NCBI RefSeq assembly: GCF_013394775.1
Contig: NZ_JABXYT010000001.1
Location: forward strand, 510,501 to 574,500
DNA length: 64,000 bases
Direction: 5' to 3'
Origin: Oribacterium sp. oral taxon 102
Lineage (GTDB): Bacteria; Bacillota; Clostridia; Lachnospirales; Lachnospiraceae
In this document: positions 51,594-61,877 of the stretch, piece by piece
How the letters are laid out: every line of letters starts with the position of its first letter
Numbering within the stretch: the first letter of the stretch is position 1
The notes under the pieces: model-generated
What the model was told of the DNA's origin: nothing
Databases searched by the model: none
The model's input: the letters and a program-made list of their open reading frames with translations, nothing else
Program-made: the position numbers and the translations under genes

Positions 51594-52763
51594 TTATTCC
51601 AGCAGGAATTCGCTGAGCAGGCGGTTGCTGACATCCATGCCGCGCTCGGTGAAGCGGTAGCGGCAGCCCTCGTGCCGCATCAGCCCCATGGATACAAACT
51701 GCCGGAGCTTCTCCCCGAAGACGGACTGCAGCTCGACGGAGAAGCGGGCGGTAAAGTCCAGCTCGGAGACGCCGGAGACGCGGCGGAGCCCGAGGAACAT
51801 GAATTCCTCCATCTGCTCCTTGCGGGACAGCTCCCTCTGCTCGGCATAGAGCTGCGGGAACTGCGCCGCCGCCTCCGTCTGGAAGTCGAGCGCCAGATAT
51901 TCCGCGAAATTCCGGAGGTTTCGGAATCTCTTCTTATTGAAATAGGAGGAGGCGCCGAGCCCGAAGCCGAGGTAGGGGACGTCTGACCAGTAGCCGTAGT
52001 TGTGGCGGCATTCGAAGCCGGGACGGGCGTAATTGCTGATTTCATAGCGCAGATAGCCGCTTTTCAGGCAAAGCTCCCTCGTGATATTGTCCATTTCGAC
52101 GAGACTGTCCTCCGTGGGGAGCTCCAGCGTACCGGCACGGTGGAGCCGGTAGAAGGGCGTGCCCTCCTCGAGGATCAGGTTGTAGACAGAGAGGTGCTCC
52201 GGCTTCAGCATGAGCACATTCCGGAGGGTCTTCCGCCATGAATCCGGCGTCTGCTCCGGGATGCCGTTCATCAGGTCGATATTGATGTTCCGGAAGCCCT
52301 CGAGCCGCGCATTCTGGTAGCTTTTCAGGAAGTCCTCGAAGATATGGAGTCTGCCGAGCCGCCGGAGCTCGGAATTATTCGCGGATTGCAGCCCCAGAGA
52401 GAGGCGGTTGATGCCGGACTCCCGGTAGAGCGAGAACTTGTAGCGGAGCGTGGAGGCGGGGTTGCACTCTATGGTGATCTCCGCGTCCGGCGCGACCGCG
52501 TAGTTCGCGTATACGGTCTCCATGATCCGGGCAATGAGGGTCGGCGCGAGCACGGAGGGCGTGCCGCCGCCGAGGAAGACGCTCCCTACGGTATAACCGC
52601 CTGCATCCCCGCTCCGGTACCGAAGCTCCTCGCAGAGCTTGCGAACGTATCCCTCGTGCTCCCGGATTCCGACCGGAAAGGAAAGGAAGTCGCAGTAGCT
52701 GCATTTCTTCGTGCAGAAGGGGATGTGGATATAGAGCTCCAGACAGTTGTTTTCGAATTTCAT
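51594..52763 (-). CDS. hemW: HemW-like radical SAM heme chaperone
   Basis: The 389-residue radical SAM protein has the HemW signature YIHIPFCTKKCSYCDF, with the CxxxCxxC iron-sulphur ligands and no fourth HemN cysteine. GSVFLGGGTPSVL, TIECNPAS, INRLSLGLQSANNSELRRLGR, NINIDLMNGIPEQT, HLSVYNLILEEGTPFYRL and RHNYGYW follow in the family order. HemW proteins bind heme and deliver it to client proteins rather than oxidise coproporphyrinogen. The ATG at 52763 has GGAG upstream (from the earlier ATGGAGAAG), so it is preferred to the ATG at 52775. The gene is divergent from holA, unlike the usual lepA-hemW-hrcA order. Confidence 0.9.
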   Translation of the reverse strand: MKFENNCLELYIHIPFCTKKCSYCDFLSFPVGIREHEGYVRKLCEELRYRSGDAGGYTVGSVFLGGGTPSVLAPTLIARIMETVYANYAVAPDAEITIECNPASTLRYKFSLYRESGINRLSLGLQSANNSELRRLGRLHIFEDFLKSYQNARLEGFRNINIDLMNGIPEQTPDSWRKTLRNVLMLKPEHLSVYNLILEEGTPFYRLHRAGTLELPTEDSLVEMDNITRELCLKSGYLRYEISNYARPGFECRHNYGYWSDVPYLGFGLGASSYFNKKRFRNLRNFAEYLALDFQTEAAAQFPQLYAEQRELSRKEQMEEFMFLGLRRVSGVSELDFTARFSVELQSVFGEKLRQFVSMGLMRHEGCRYRFTERGMDVSNRLLSEFLLE

Positions 52764-52860
52764 AAGCTTCTCCATTCGATACACTATAACACGATTCGCT
52801 GCCGTACTCCAGTGGGAGCGCGCGATACGCGCGAAAAAGCAGGGCAAAAGCGGAACAGTG

Positions 52861-52972
52861 CAGGTAATCCATTCGCAATTCGCTGAAACAGAAACAAATG
52901 CTGTGGATTTGAAATGGGAATTCAACGGATTTTTCATAAAGCTCTGCTTAGCTGAACGGCTGCGCAAAAGCA
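52861..52972 (+). repeat. Dispersed repeat R1, copy b
   Basis: The left end CAGGTAA-CCATTCGCAATTCGCTGAAACAG and the right end CATAAAGCTCTGCTTAGCTG with GAACGGCTGC match copy a. The internal ATTTGAAATGG-AATTC matches copy c. The 365-base hemW-holA gap holds this repeat and the promoter at 52993-53021. Confidence 0.65.
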
Positions 52973-52992
52973 GAGTATTCCGGAAAGGGAGC

Positions 52993-53021
52993 TTGTGCAA
53001 ATCTATGTGCCGGGATAAAAT
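52993..53021 (+). promoter_or_regulatory. Probable promoter of holA
   Basis: TTGTGC, a 17-base spacer, then TAAAAT. It lies about 110 bases upstream of the holA start and directly after R1 copy b. Confidence 0.45.
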
Positions 53022-53128
53022 GGGGGCAGCAGCTCATGTGAACAGATTTTATTCCGACGAATTGCGAAGGGCTTTCCTGTACTGCCGGGAATACAGGGCA
53101 TAAGTGCAGGGGAGGGAGCAGCAGGGAT

Positions 53129-54166
53129 GTGGGGAACGGGAGGGAAGGGATTTTGGCGGGGAATAGGTCATATCAGCAGCGGGATGAGGAGCAGCTTAGG
53201 TATCAGGAGCTGAATCAGCATTTAAAGGAAGGGAAGTTTTCGCCCATCTATCTGCTCTATGGGAGTGAGAATTATCTGAAGCGCTCTTATCTACGGCTTT
53301 TCCGGGAGAAGTTCGGCGGGAAGGACGGGATGAATTACAGCTATTTCGAGGGGAATGCGGATCTCGATACGCTGATTTCCGCGTTGGATACGATGCCGTT
53401 TTTCGCGGAGAAGCGGCTGGTCGTCTGGAAGGACTCGGAGCTTTTGAGAAGAACGGCGCCGGAGAGGCTCTGCGCCTATCTGGAGCGGCTGCCGGACACG
53501 AGCTGTCTTATGCTGATCGAGGAGGCGGCGGATAAGCGGAACCGTCTCTATAAGCTGGTCGAAAAGAAGGGCTTCGTCTGTGAGCTGGCGGAGCAGGATG
53601 TGCGTATGCTCTCCGGCTGGGCGGCGCGTTATCTGATGAAGGCAGGGAAGAAGGTACGTTCCTCGACGATGGAGCGTCTGATCGAACGGAGCGGCAGGAG
53701 CATGGATCGGCTTTCCGGGGAGCTGGAGAAGCTGATCGCCTATACCGGGGAGCGGGAGATCGTGGAGGACGAGGATGTCGGGCAGATCTGCACGGCGAAT
53801 GTCGAGGATCGGGTATTTGACATGATTACGGAGCTGAGCCTCGGCAATACCGAACGGGCGATGCGGCATTACAGCGATCTGCTGACCCTGCAGGAGGCGC
53901 CGATGAAGATCCTCGCGCTGCTGCGCCGGAGCTTCAACCAGCTGCTCCTCACGAAGGAGTGCGTCCGGCAGGGGATGGCGAGGAACGATGCGGCGAAGTA
54001 CATCGGCGTCAGCCCGTGGGCGGTGCCGAAGCTGACAGAGCAGGCGAAGCATTATACCATGGAGAGCCTGCAGGGCTACCTCAGCCGCTGCCTGTTCTAC
54101 GACGAAGGTATCAAGAACGGCAACCTGCGCGATCGGATGGCGGTGGAGCTGCTGCTGACGAGCTGA
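53129..54166 (+). CDS. holA: DNA polymerase III delta subunit
   Basis: The 345-residue protein is the clamp-loader delta subunit that opens the sliding clamp at replication forks. It begins with the clamp-loader N-terminal domain (LNQHLKEGKFSPIYLLYGSENYLKRSYL), has LISALDTMPFFAEKRLVVWKD, then ELEKLIAYTGEREIVEDEDV, FDMITELSLGNTERAMRHY and PMKILALLRRSFNQLLL. It lacks the Walker A of gamma subunits, as expected. The GTG at 53129 has GGAGGGAG upstream; a TTG at 53153 with GGGAGGGAA is an equally good alternative. It is followed by R2 copy C. Confidence 0.9.
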   Translation: MGNGREGILAGNRSYQQRDEEQLRYQELNQHLKEGKFSPIYLLYGSENYLKRSYLRLFREKFGGKDGMNYSYFEGNADLDTLISALDTMPFFAEKRLVVWKDSELLRRTAPERLCAYLERLPDTSCLMLIEEAADKRNRLYKLVEKKGFVCELAEQDVRMLSGWAARYLMKAGKKVRSSTMERLIERSGRSMDRLSGELEKLIAYTGEREIVEDEDVGQICTANVEDRVFDMITELSLGNTERAMRHYSDLLTLQEAPMKILALLRRSFNQLLLTKECVRQGMARNDAAKYIGVSPWAVPKLTEQAKHYTMESLQGYLSRCLFYDEGIKNGNLRDRMAVELLLTS

Positions 54167-54186
54167 GAGACATCTTTGTTTGCAAT

Positions 54187-54262
54187 TCAAATGTCTGAAT
54201 GCTCGTGCAAGCAAGCTTGCCTCGTGTTCGTCCGCTTGACAGGGGACTTATGCAGTATTTTA
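54187..54262 (+). repeat. Dispersed palindromic repeat R2, copy C
   Basis: ATGCTCGTGCAAGCAAGCTT and the right half CCGCTTGACAGGGGACTTAT align without gaps to copy B at 42435; the left arm has diverged. It lies just after holA. Confidence 0.55.
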
Positions 54263-54306
54263 TAAAAAATTTAGAATTCTGACCAATTCGGTTAGAAAAA
54301 CGTAAT

Positions 54307-54335
54307 TTGACAATCCCTCCGAAATCGGCTATGTT
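54307..54335 (+). promoter_or_regulatory. Sigma-A promoter of the 3D-domain gene
   Basis: TTGACA, a 17-base spacer, then TATGTT. It gives a leader of about 165 bases that carries the candidate structured RNA. Confidence 0.65.
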
Positions 54336-54426
54336 GGACAAAAGTTCGGACAAATCGGAGAACAAATGTGCGAAGAGAATGAAAGCGCGGCTGCCGAATA
54401 CCTGTTAACGGTGCGAGAGTGCAGCA

Positions 54427-54505
54427 GGTTCCATCAGGGAACCGCGGCAGGCATTGTGCAGGATCTGTAAGACCAGCGGCGCCGAAGCATTCGGCATGGG
54501 GGTAC
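54427..54505 (+). ncRNA. Candidate structured RNA element, copy 2 (5' leader of a 3D-domain gene)
   Basis: A GGTTCC/GGAACC hairpin at 54427-54443 is followed 14 bases later by the 48-base block that aligns with 27258-27306. The block folds into GGATCT-GTA-AGACC and GCCGAA-GCA-TTCGGC. Between copies one pair changes from G-C to A-U on both sides, and others change to G-U, as expected for a conserved stem. The GGGGG that follows is the apparent ribosome site for the ATG at 54509, so folding could control translation. No known riboswitch class is recognised. Confidence 0.55.
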
Positions 54506-54508
54506 GAA

Positions 54509-55072
54509 ATGAAAAAGATGGGAAGGAAGCTTCTTTTGCTGCTTTGCCTGTCCGCACTCTGGAGCATACCGGCATTGGCGGAGGAGGCAGGACCGGGCTT
54601 TCGGGATGGGAAGCCGCTCGCCGTGCGTTCCGGTAATCTGATGCAGGGGACGGGAGAGGATATGACGGAGCATCCGGTGGAGGAAGCCGTGGAGGCGGAG
54701 GAAGCGCCGGAGAAGGAGCGGCAGAGCTTCCGGGCAGGAGATACGCCCTTCGGCATTGTCGTGACCGAGGAGTCGAAGCGGTATCAGAAGGGCGAATCGC
54801 TGGGGAGCTTCCGGATCGTCGGCTATTACGGAGACGGCAAGACCTATTCCGGCGCGACGCCGACCGCGAACCATACGATCGCGGCAGATCTCAGCTTGCT
54901 GCCGCTCGGGACGAGGGTCTTTATCGGAGATACCGTATATACGGTGGAGGATAAGGGGAGTAAGGTCGTGGGGAAGCTTATCGACATTTACTTCGATACG
55001 AGGGAGGAGGCAGTCGGGGTAACCCGAAGCGGCGCGAAGTCTGCGGAGGTCTATGCTGCCATCGCGAAGTAG
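54509..55072 (+). CDS. Secreted 3D-domain protein (first of two)
   Basis: The 187-residue protein has a signal peptide (KLLLLLCLSALWSIPALAEE), a Glu-rich linker, and a C-terminal 3D (YabE/MltA-like) domain: FRIVGYYGDGKTYSGATPTA, HTIAADLSLLPLGTRVFIGD, VEDKGSKVVGKLIDIYFDT. The three Asp of the domain are visible (AADL, EDKG, IDIYF). Such domains are predicted lytic transglycosylase or wall-hydrolysing modules in spore and resuscitation proteins. The ATG at 54509 is preceded only by GGGGGT from the RNA element. A second, related gene follows 150 bases later. Confidence 0.8.
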   Translation: MKKMGRKLLLLLCLSALWSIPALAEEAGPGFRDGKPLAVRSGNLMQGTGEDMTEHPVEEAVEAEEAPEKERQSFRAGDTPFGIVVTEESKRYQKGESLGSFRIVGYYGDGKTYSGATPTANHTIAADLSLLPLGTRVFIGDTVYTVEDKGSKVVGKLIDIYFDTREEAVGVTRSGAKSAEVYAAIAK

Positions 55073-55221
55073 GGCTTCGCGAGAGATACGGAGGCTGCAG
55101 GAAGCAGCCTGAGATGGGGAGTACGCGAGGGCTTCGAGTGCGCGTGCTCCCCCGCTGTTTTGCCCGGCGGCATATAACCGGAATGGGAAATTGCCGCTTT
55201 CTGTTTTTTGGAGGAAAAATT

Positions 55222-55767
55222 TTGAGATTCACAGGGAAGAAACGAAATAGGATGTGTCTATGTCTGAGTCTGCTGCTGGCGTGCAGCTTCGTGCTCGGGA
55301 AGCCGATGCACAGTGTCTATGCGGGAGCGACCGTGCTGCGGGCGGTGGTGTTCCACAGCGGAGAGCAGGATGCGAAGGGCCCGGCGGAGGAGAACGCGGC
55401 GGAGAGTGCGGCATCGGCAGAGCCGGAGGAAAACGTGGAGGAGAATGGGAATACGCTGAAAATGGCGGACGGACGGACATTGACGCTGCTCGGCACATTC
55501 CGGCTGACCGGCTACTGCTCCTGCTATCAATGCTCGGAGGGCTACGGCAGCCGCACCGCGACAGGCGGACACGCGGCGGCGGGCAGAACCATCGCGGTGG
55601 ACCCGCGCGTCATTCCGTACGGGACGCATGTTCTGATCAATGGACATGAGTATGTCGCGGAGGACTGCGGCGGTGCGGTGAAGAACCGGCATATCGATAT
55701 CTATTTCAATTCCCACAGGGAGGCCGCGAATTTTCTGACGAATGCGGAGGTTTACCTGATACAATGA
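55222..55767 (+). CDS. Secreted 3D-domain protein (second of two)
   Basis: The 181-residue protein starts at a TTG after TTGGAGGAAAAATT. A basic N-terminus and hydrophobic stretch (MCLCLSLLLACSFVLG) form a signal peptide or anchor. An acidic Ala/Glu linker leads to a 3D domain: FRLTGYCSCYQCSEGYGSRT, AAAGRTIAVDPRVIPYGTHV, VAEDCGGAVKNRHIDIYFN. The Cys pairs in GYCSCYQC are typical of the secreted 3D family. The Asp triad (VDP, EDC, IDIYF) is intact. It is related to the upstream gene but more typical of the family, so an old tandem duplication is likely. A terminator follows. Confidence 0.85.
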   Translation: MRFTGKKRNRMCLCLSLLLACSFVLGKPMHSVYAGATVLRAVVFHSGEQDAKGPAEENAAESAASAEPEENVEENGNTLKMADGRTLTLLGTFRLTGYCSCYQCSEGYGSRTATGGHAAAGRTIAVDPRVIPYGTHVLINGHEYVAEDCGGAVKNRHIDIYFNSHREAANFLTNAEVYLIQ

Positions 55768-55790
55768 GAAACACCGTATTTTTATTCCAT

Positions 55791-55822
55791 CTCTGCCCAT
55801 TAAAGAGGGCAGGGATTTTTTT
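55791..55822 (+). terminator. Terminator after the second 3D-domain gene
   Basis: CTCTGCCC pairs with GGGCAGGG (one G-U) around an eight-base loop and is followed by seven T. Confidence 0.85.
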
Positions 55823-55834
55823 AACAGAAACACC

Positions 55835-55863
55835 TTGACACTCTCCCGCTGTACGAGTATTAT
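55835..55863 (+). promoter_or_regulatory. Sigma-A promoter of the heat-shock operon
   Basis: TTGACA, a 17-base spacer, then TATTAT, immediately upstream of CIRCE. Confidence 0.85.
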
Positions 55864-55875
55864 ATGCAGTAGATG

Positions 55876-55902
55876 TTAGCACTCATATATTTCGAGTGCT
55901 AA
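55876..55902 (+). promoter_or_regulatory. CIRCE operator (HrcA binding site)
   Basis: TTAGCACTC, nine bases, GAGTGCTAA: a perfect CIRCE inverted repeat near the transcription start, 47 bases ahead of hrcA. Confidence 0.97.
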
Positions 55903-55948
55903 TGAAGAGGAGAGGCTCAGGCGGATTCTTCAGAAAGGGGGCGGGCAG

Positions 55949-56983
55949 ATGGAGATGGACAGTCGTAAGGTAGTGATCCTCACGACCATCATTAAGAACT
56001 ATCTGGAGACCGGAGAGCCGGTCGGATCCAGGACGATCAGCAAGTATTCCGGACTGAACCTGAGCTCCGCTACGATTCGGAACGAGATGAGCGACCTGGA
56101 GGAGATGGGCTTTATTTTACAGCCGCATACCTCAGCGGGCAGGATTCCCTCCGACAAGGGCTACCGTTTCTATGTAGACCAGCTGATGGAGCATCAGCGG
56201 AAAGAGCTGGACGAGGTCAAGTCCAGTATGTTTGAACGGGTGGACAAGCTGGAGAATACGCTGAAGACGCTGGTGCGTACTGTCGCACAGAATACCGAGT
56301 ACGCGGCGATGGTCACGGGTCCGAGTCTGCAGAAGAACAGGATCAAGTTCATTCAGGTCTCCCTCGTCGACGGGCTGCGGATCCTTCTGGTTATCATGCT
56401 GGAGGGCAATATCATAAAGACGGCGACGATTCTCCTCGGCGGCAGCGAGCATCCGGATTCGAACGCGATACTCTCCCTGAATCTTCTTCTCAATGACGAG
56501 CTTTCCGGGCTGAGCGTGGAGAGCCTGACGGAGGAGCGGTGCGGAAAGATCCTCGCCCGCTCCGAGTTCCGGGAGACGCTTCGGGAGATCCTCAGGGGCA
56601 TCGTCGAGACGCTCCGCTATGACGGCAGCGACCTGCAGATCTATACCTCCGGCGCGACCAATATCTTCAAGTATCCGGAGCTGACGGATTCGGACAATGC
56701 GTCCAAGCTGATCTCCGCATTGGAGCAGAAGGATGAACTGATCGAGCTGATACAGGGCGTCGAGCAGGATACGGAGGCGACGAAGCGGCAGATTCAGGTC
56801 TATATCGGCAAGGAATCGCCGTTACAGAATATGGCGGATTGCTCGGTGGTGACAGCGAGCTACCGGCTCGGAAACGGCATGAAGGGCACGATCGGCGTCA
56901 TCGGGCCGAAGCGGATGGACTATGAGAGAGTGCTCGAGATCCTCTCGAAGCTGATGAATGAGATGGACGGAGCCTTCCGATAG
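55949..56983 (+). CDS. hrcA: Heat-inducible transcription repressor HrcA
   Basis: The 344-residue repressor binds CIRCE and controls class I heat-shock genes with help from GroE. The N-terminal winged helix is clear: ILTTIIKNYLETGEPVGSRTISKYSG and SATIRNEMSDLEEMGFILQPHTSAGRIPS. The central and C-terminal HrcA domain includes TSGATNIFKYPE and SPLQNMADCSVVTASY with GTIGVIGPKRMDYERV. It is the first gene of the operon and is autoregulated by the perfect CIRCE upstream. Confidence 0.97.
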   Translation: MEMDSRKVVILTTIIKNYLETGEPVGSRTISKYSGLNLSSATIRNEMSDLEEMGFILQPHTSAGRIPSDKGYRFYVDQLMEHQRKELDEVKSSMFERVDKLENTLKTLVRTVAQNTEYAAMVTGPSLQKNRIKFIQVSLVDGLRILLVIMLEGNIIKTATILLGGSEHPDSNAILSLNLLLNDELSGLSVESLTEERCGKILARSEFRETLREILRGIVETLRYDGSDLQIYTSGATNIFKYPELTDSDNASKLISALEQKDELIELIQGVEQDTEATKRQIQVYIGKESPLQNMADCSVVTASYRLGNGMKGTIGVIGPKRMDYERVLEILSKLMNEMDGAFR

Positions 56984-57011
56984 AGGGAGCACAGGGAGAA
57001 AGGAGCGAAAG

Positions 57012-57653
57012 GTGGAAGAGAAGGACGAAAAGGTGCAGGGTACCGAGGAAATGAGGGCAGGCGGGGCGGATGCACGGCAGGAAGGCAATACAGCCGGGAA
57101 CGACGCGCCGGCGGAGACGGAGGCCAGCGCAGCGGCCGCAGAGGAGAGCTCTGATGCTGAGGGCTCTTCGGAGGAGAATGCCGGGAAGCATGCAGAGGAG
57201 GCGGGCAGCCCTGCGGAGCGGAAGCTCCGGCAGGAGCTCCTGGAAATGACGGATAAGTATACACGGCTCTACGCCGAGTTCGACAACTTCCGGAAGCGTT
57301 CCGACAGGGAGAAGTCCCAGATGTTCGAGCTGGGCGCGCGGGATGTCATCGAAAAGCTGCTTCCTGTCGTGGACAATTTCGAACGTGCGCTCGCCGCGGT
57401 GCCGGCGGAGACAGAGGATGCCTTCGCGAAGGGCGTGCAGGGCATCTACAGGCAGATCCAGAAGTTTTTTGCGGATCTGGATGTCGCCGTGATCGAGGCG
57501 GAGGGACAGAAGTTCGATCCGGCGAAGCACAACGCGGTGATGACCGACACCGAGAGCGACGCGGAGGAGGATACAGTCACGCAGGATCTGCAGAAGGGCT
57601 ACACCTTCCGGGGAACGGTGGTGCGGCACTCCATGGTGAAGGTGAAGAAATAA
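57012..57653 (+). CDS. grpE: Nucleotide exchange factor GrpE
   Basis: The 213-residue co-chaperone starts at a GTG after AAAGGAGCGAAAG. Residues 1-75 are an acidic, disordered Ala/Glu-rich tail. The coiled-coil and beta domain follow: DKYTRLYAEFDNFRKRSDREK, DVIEKLLPVVDNFERAL, FADLDVAVIEAEGQKFDPAKH, and VTQDLQKGYTFRGTVVRHSM. GrpE releases ADP from DnaK. It is 28 bases after hrcA and 44 before dnaK. Confidence 0.96.
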   Translation: MEEKDEKVQGTEEMRAGGADARQEGNTAGNDAPAETEASAAAAEESSDAEGSSEENAGKHAEEAGSPAERKLRQELLEMTDKYTRLYAEFDNFRKRSDREKSQMFELGARDVIEKLLPVVDNFERALAAVPAETEDAFAKGVQGIYRQIQKFFADLDVAVIEAEGQKFDPAKHNAVMTDTESDAEEDTVTQDLQKGYTFRGTVVRHSMVKVKK

Positions 57654-57661
57654 AGGTATAG

Positions 57662-59560
<1,899 letters not shown>

Positions 59561-59585
59561 GTCTTCGGTCACGACATAGAAATTC

Positions 59586-59620
59586 GAAAACTTCACAGCG
59601 GAATCCGCTGTGAAGTTTTC
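59586..59620 (+). terminator. Terminator between dnaK and dnaJ
   Basis: A near-perfect 16-bp inverted repeat (GAAAACTTCACAGCGG with CCGCTGTGAAGTTTTC) with an AAT loop. Confidence 0.85.
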
Positions 59621-59682
59621 CGGTATTGTACAGGCGGATGGCTTCCGGGAGGAGGCGCCGCCTTGGTTCTGGGGGAGAGAAA

Positions 59683-60810
59683 ATGGCAGAAAAGCGAGAC
59701 TATTACGAGGTTCTCGGCGTAGAAAAAAATGCGGATGATGCAGCTATCAAGAGAGCTTACCGGAAGCTCGCGAAGAAGTATCATCCGGATGCGAATCCGG
59801 GAGACGCGGGCGCGGCGGAGAAGTTCCGCGAGTGCTCCGAGGCATACGAGGTTCTGTCGGACCCTGAGAAGCGGAAGGCGTATGATACCTACGGTCATGC
59901 GGCGTTCGAGGCAGGTTCCGCGGCGGGAGCAAGCTCCGGCTTCGGCGGCTATGACTTCGGAAATATGGATTTCTCCGATATTTTCGGAGACCTCTTCGGC
60001 TTCGGCGGCAGCCGGGGCGGCTTCGGGGGCTTCGGCGGGCGTTCGAACCAGCCGACCCGCGGCGCTTCGATCCGCACTGCTGTCCGGATCAGCTTCGACG
60101 AGGCGATCAAGGGCACGAAGAAGACGGTGAAGATCCGTTACAAGGAGGAGTGTAAGACCTGCGGCGGCAGCGGCGCGAAGCCGGGCAGCAGTCCGGAAAC
60201 CTGTCCGAAGTGCAACGGGCGGGGACAGGTCGTGATGACCAGACAGAGTATGTTCGGTACGATGCAGCAGGTGACAGACTGCCCGGACTGCCATGGAACC
60301 GGCAGGATCATTCGGGAGAAGTGTCCGGACTGCCGCGGCGAGGGCTATATCACGACGCAGAAGAGCATCGAGATTACGATCCCGGCGGGGATCGACGACG
60401 GACAGACGCTCCGGCGCTCCGGAGGGGGCGATCCGGGCACGAACGGCGGACCGAGAGGAGATCTGCTGGTGAACATCGCCGTATCCCAGCATCCGCTCTT
60501 TAAGCGGCAGGGCAATAATATCTACTCTGCGGAGGCGATCAGCTTCGCGAAGGCGGCGCTGGGCGGCAAGACCATCGTGAAAACCGTGGATGGGCCGGTG
60601 GAGCTCAGCATCAAGCCGGGGACACAGTCCGAGACGAAGATGCGCCTTCGGGGAAAGGGCGTGCCCTCTCTCCAGAACCCGAGCCTGCGCGGCGACCACT
60701 TCGTGACCATTGTCGTAACGGTTCCGGAGAGGCTCACGAAGGCGCAGAAGGATGCACTCCGAAAGTACGCAGAGGCGTGCGGCGAGCGGGATGAATATAG
60801 GGACTGTTGA
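59683..60810 (+). CDS. dnaJ: Chaperone DnaJ (Hsp40)
   Basis: The 375-residue co-chaperone has the J domain ([23 protein letters not shown] in [10 protein letters not shown]), a Gly/Phe-rich region ([20 protein letters not shown]), four zinc-finger repeats ([32 protein letters not shown]) and the C-terminal substrate-binding domain ([20 protein letters not shown]). It stimulates DnaK ATPase and delivers clients. The ATG at 59683 has GGGGGAGA upstream; the open frame from 59626 is not part of the gene. Confidence 0.97.
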   Translation: MAEKRDYYEVLGVEKNADDAAIKRAYRKLAKKYHPDANPGDAGAAEKFRECSEAYEVLSDPEKRKAYDTYGHAAFEAGSAAGASSGFGGYDFGNMDFSDIFGDLFGFGGSRGGFGGFGGRSNQPTRGASIRTAVRISFDEAIKGTKKTVKIRYKEECKTCGGSGAKPGSSPETCPKCNGRGQVVMTRQSMFGTMQQVTDCPDCHGTGRIIREKCPDCRGEGYITTQKSIEITIPAGIDDGQTLRRSGGGDPGTNGGPRGDLLVNIAVSQHPLFKRQGNNIYSAEAISFAKAALGGKTIVKTVDGPVELSIKPGTQSETKMRLRGKGVPSLQNPSLRGDHFVTIVVTVPERLTKAQKDALRKYAEACGERDEYRDC

Positions 60811-60973
60811 GGGAAAGACAAAACGGTTTATAAAGGGAGGGGGTAGTCCGCAGCGGTGTGGGGTGCCTCCTTTTGGCGTGTATTTCACTGCTTCGCTGTC
60901 GTGCCCTGCTTTCCCCGCCATTGAATTCCCTTTTCGTTTGATATATAGTATCTGGGACTGATGGAGCTTGCCG

Positions 60974-61010
60974 GATAAGCCTCTGTCATGCAGGTAAATG
61001 CGGCATGCGC
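60974..61010 (+). repeat. Partial copy D of repeat R2
   Basis: GATAAGCCTCTGTCATGCAG and the next AAATGCG match the outer arm of R2 copy A in plus orientation (its plus-strand TAAGTCCTCTGTCATGCAGG); the rest is lost. It lies in the dnaJ-rsmE gap. Confidence 0.45.
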
Positions 61011-61088
61011 GCTGCGATATGGCGAAGTTACGTGTGAAATTTGTGCAGAGTGCGGTATCGGCAGAGACATTTTATAAGGGGGGGCAGC

Positions 61089-61877
61089 GTGCATCATTTT
61101 TTTGTCGAGCCGTCCGAGATCGTATCCGGGACGGTGCATATCACAGGCGAGAATTACAGGCATCTGAGAACGGTGCTTCGGGCGGAGCTTGGGGAGCATA
61201 TCCTGATCTCGGATGGGACGGGGACAGACTATGTGTGCGAGCTTACGGAGATCACAGAGGGGGAGCTCCTGCTTCGGATCTGCTTTCGGGAGCGGATGCA
61301 CGAGCTCCCGGCGGAGATTCACCTCTTTCAGGGTCTTCCGAAATCAGATAAGCTGGAGCTGATCGTGCAGAAGGCGGTGGAGCTGGGCGCATTCCGCATT
61401 GTTCCGCTGCGGACGCAGAATGCGGTAGTGCGGCTGGATGAGAAGAGAGCCGGAGCCAAGGTCATGCGCTGGCAGGGGATTGCGGAGGCGGCGGCAAAGC
61501 AGTCGAAGCGCTCGATCATCCCGGAGGTCGCGGCGCCGATGGATTTTCGGGAGGCGATGGAGCTGGCGGCGGACTTTGACTGTCGTATGATTCCCTATGA
61601 GAATGCAGAGGGAATGACGGCGCTGCTTTCGGTGCTCCGGGATCTCGCGCAGCCCTGGGATTCGCAGAGAGCCGGAAAGAAGCGAATCGCGGTCTTTATC
61701 GGGCCGGAGGGCGGCTTCTCCAGGGGGGAGATCGAGGCAGCACTCGCGCATGGGGTGCAGCCGGTTTCCCTCGGCAGGAGGATCCTTCGCACGGAGACGG
61801 CGGCGATCACGACGCTCAGCCTCCTGATGACGGCGCTGGAGCGCAGCTATGAGGATGGGCAGAGAGGGATAGGATGA
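61089..61877 (+). CDS. rsmE: 16S rRNA (uracil-1498-N3) methyltransferase
   Basis: The 262-residue SPOUT-class methyltransferase starts at a GTG with GGGGGGGCAGC upstream. It shows HHFFVEPSEIVSGTVHITGE, HLRTVLRAELGEHI, LFQGLPKSDKLELIVQKAVE with the substrate lysine, PLRTQNAVVRLD, RWQGIAEAAAKQSKRSIIPE, and the SAM-knot motifs AVFIGPEGGFSRGEIEAAL and SLGRRILRTETAAITTLSLL. It methylates a uridine in the 30S decoding region. The stop overlaps the next gene by four bases. Confidence 0.95.
   Translation: MHHFFVEPSEIVSGTVHITGENYRHLRTVLRAELGEHILISDGTGTDYVCELTEITEGELLLRICFRERMHELPAEIHLFQGLPKSDKLELIVQKAVELGAFRIVPLRTQNAVVRLDEKRAGAKVMRWQGIAEAAAKQSKRSIIPEVAAPMDFREAMELAADFDCRMIPYENAEGMTALLSVLRDLAQPWDSQRAGKKRIAVFIGPEGGFSRGEIEAALAHGVQPVSLGRRILRTETAAITTLSLLMTALERSYEDGQRGIG

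Noticed and set aside
54342..54508. ydaO-type c-di-AMP riboswitch upstream of the 3D gene
   Set aside because: Wall-hydrolase context suggested it, but the conserved ydaO core sequences (GGGGGACCC, GTCAGCTAAC) are absent.
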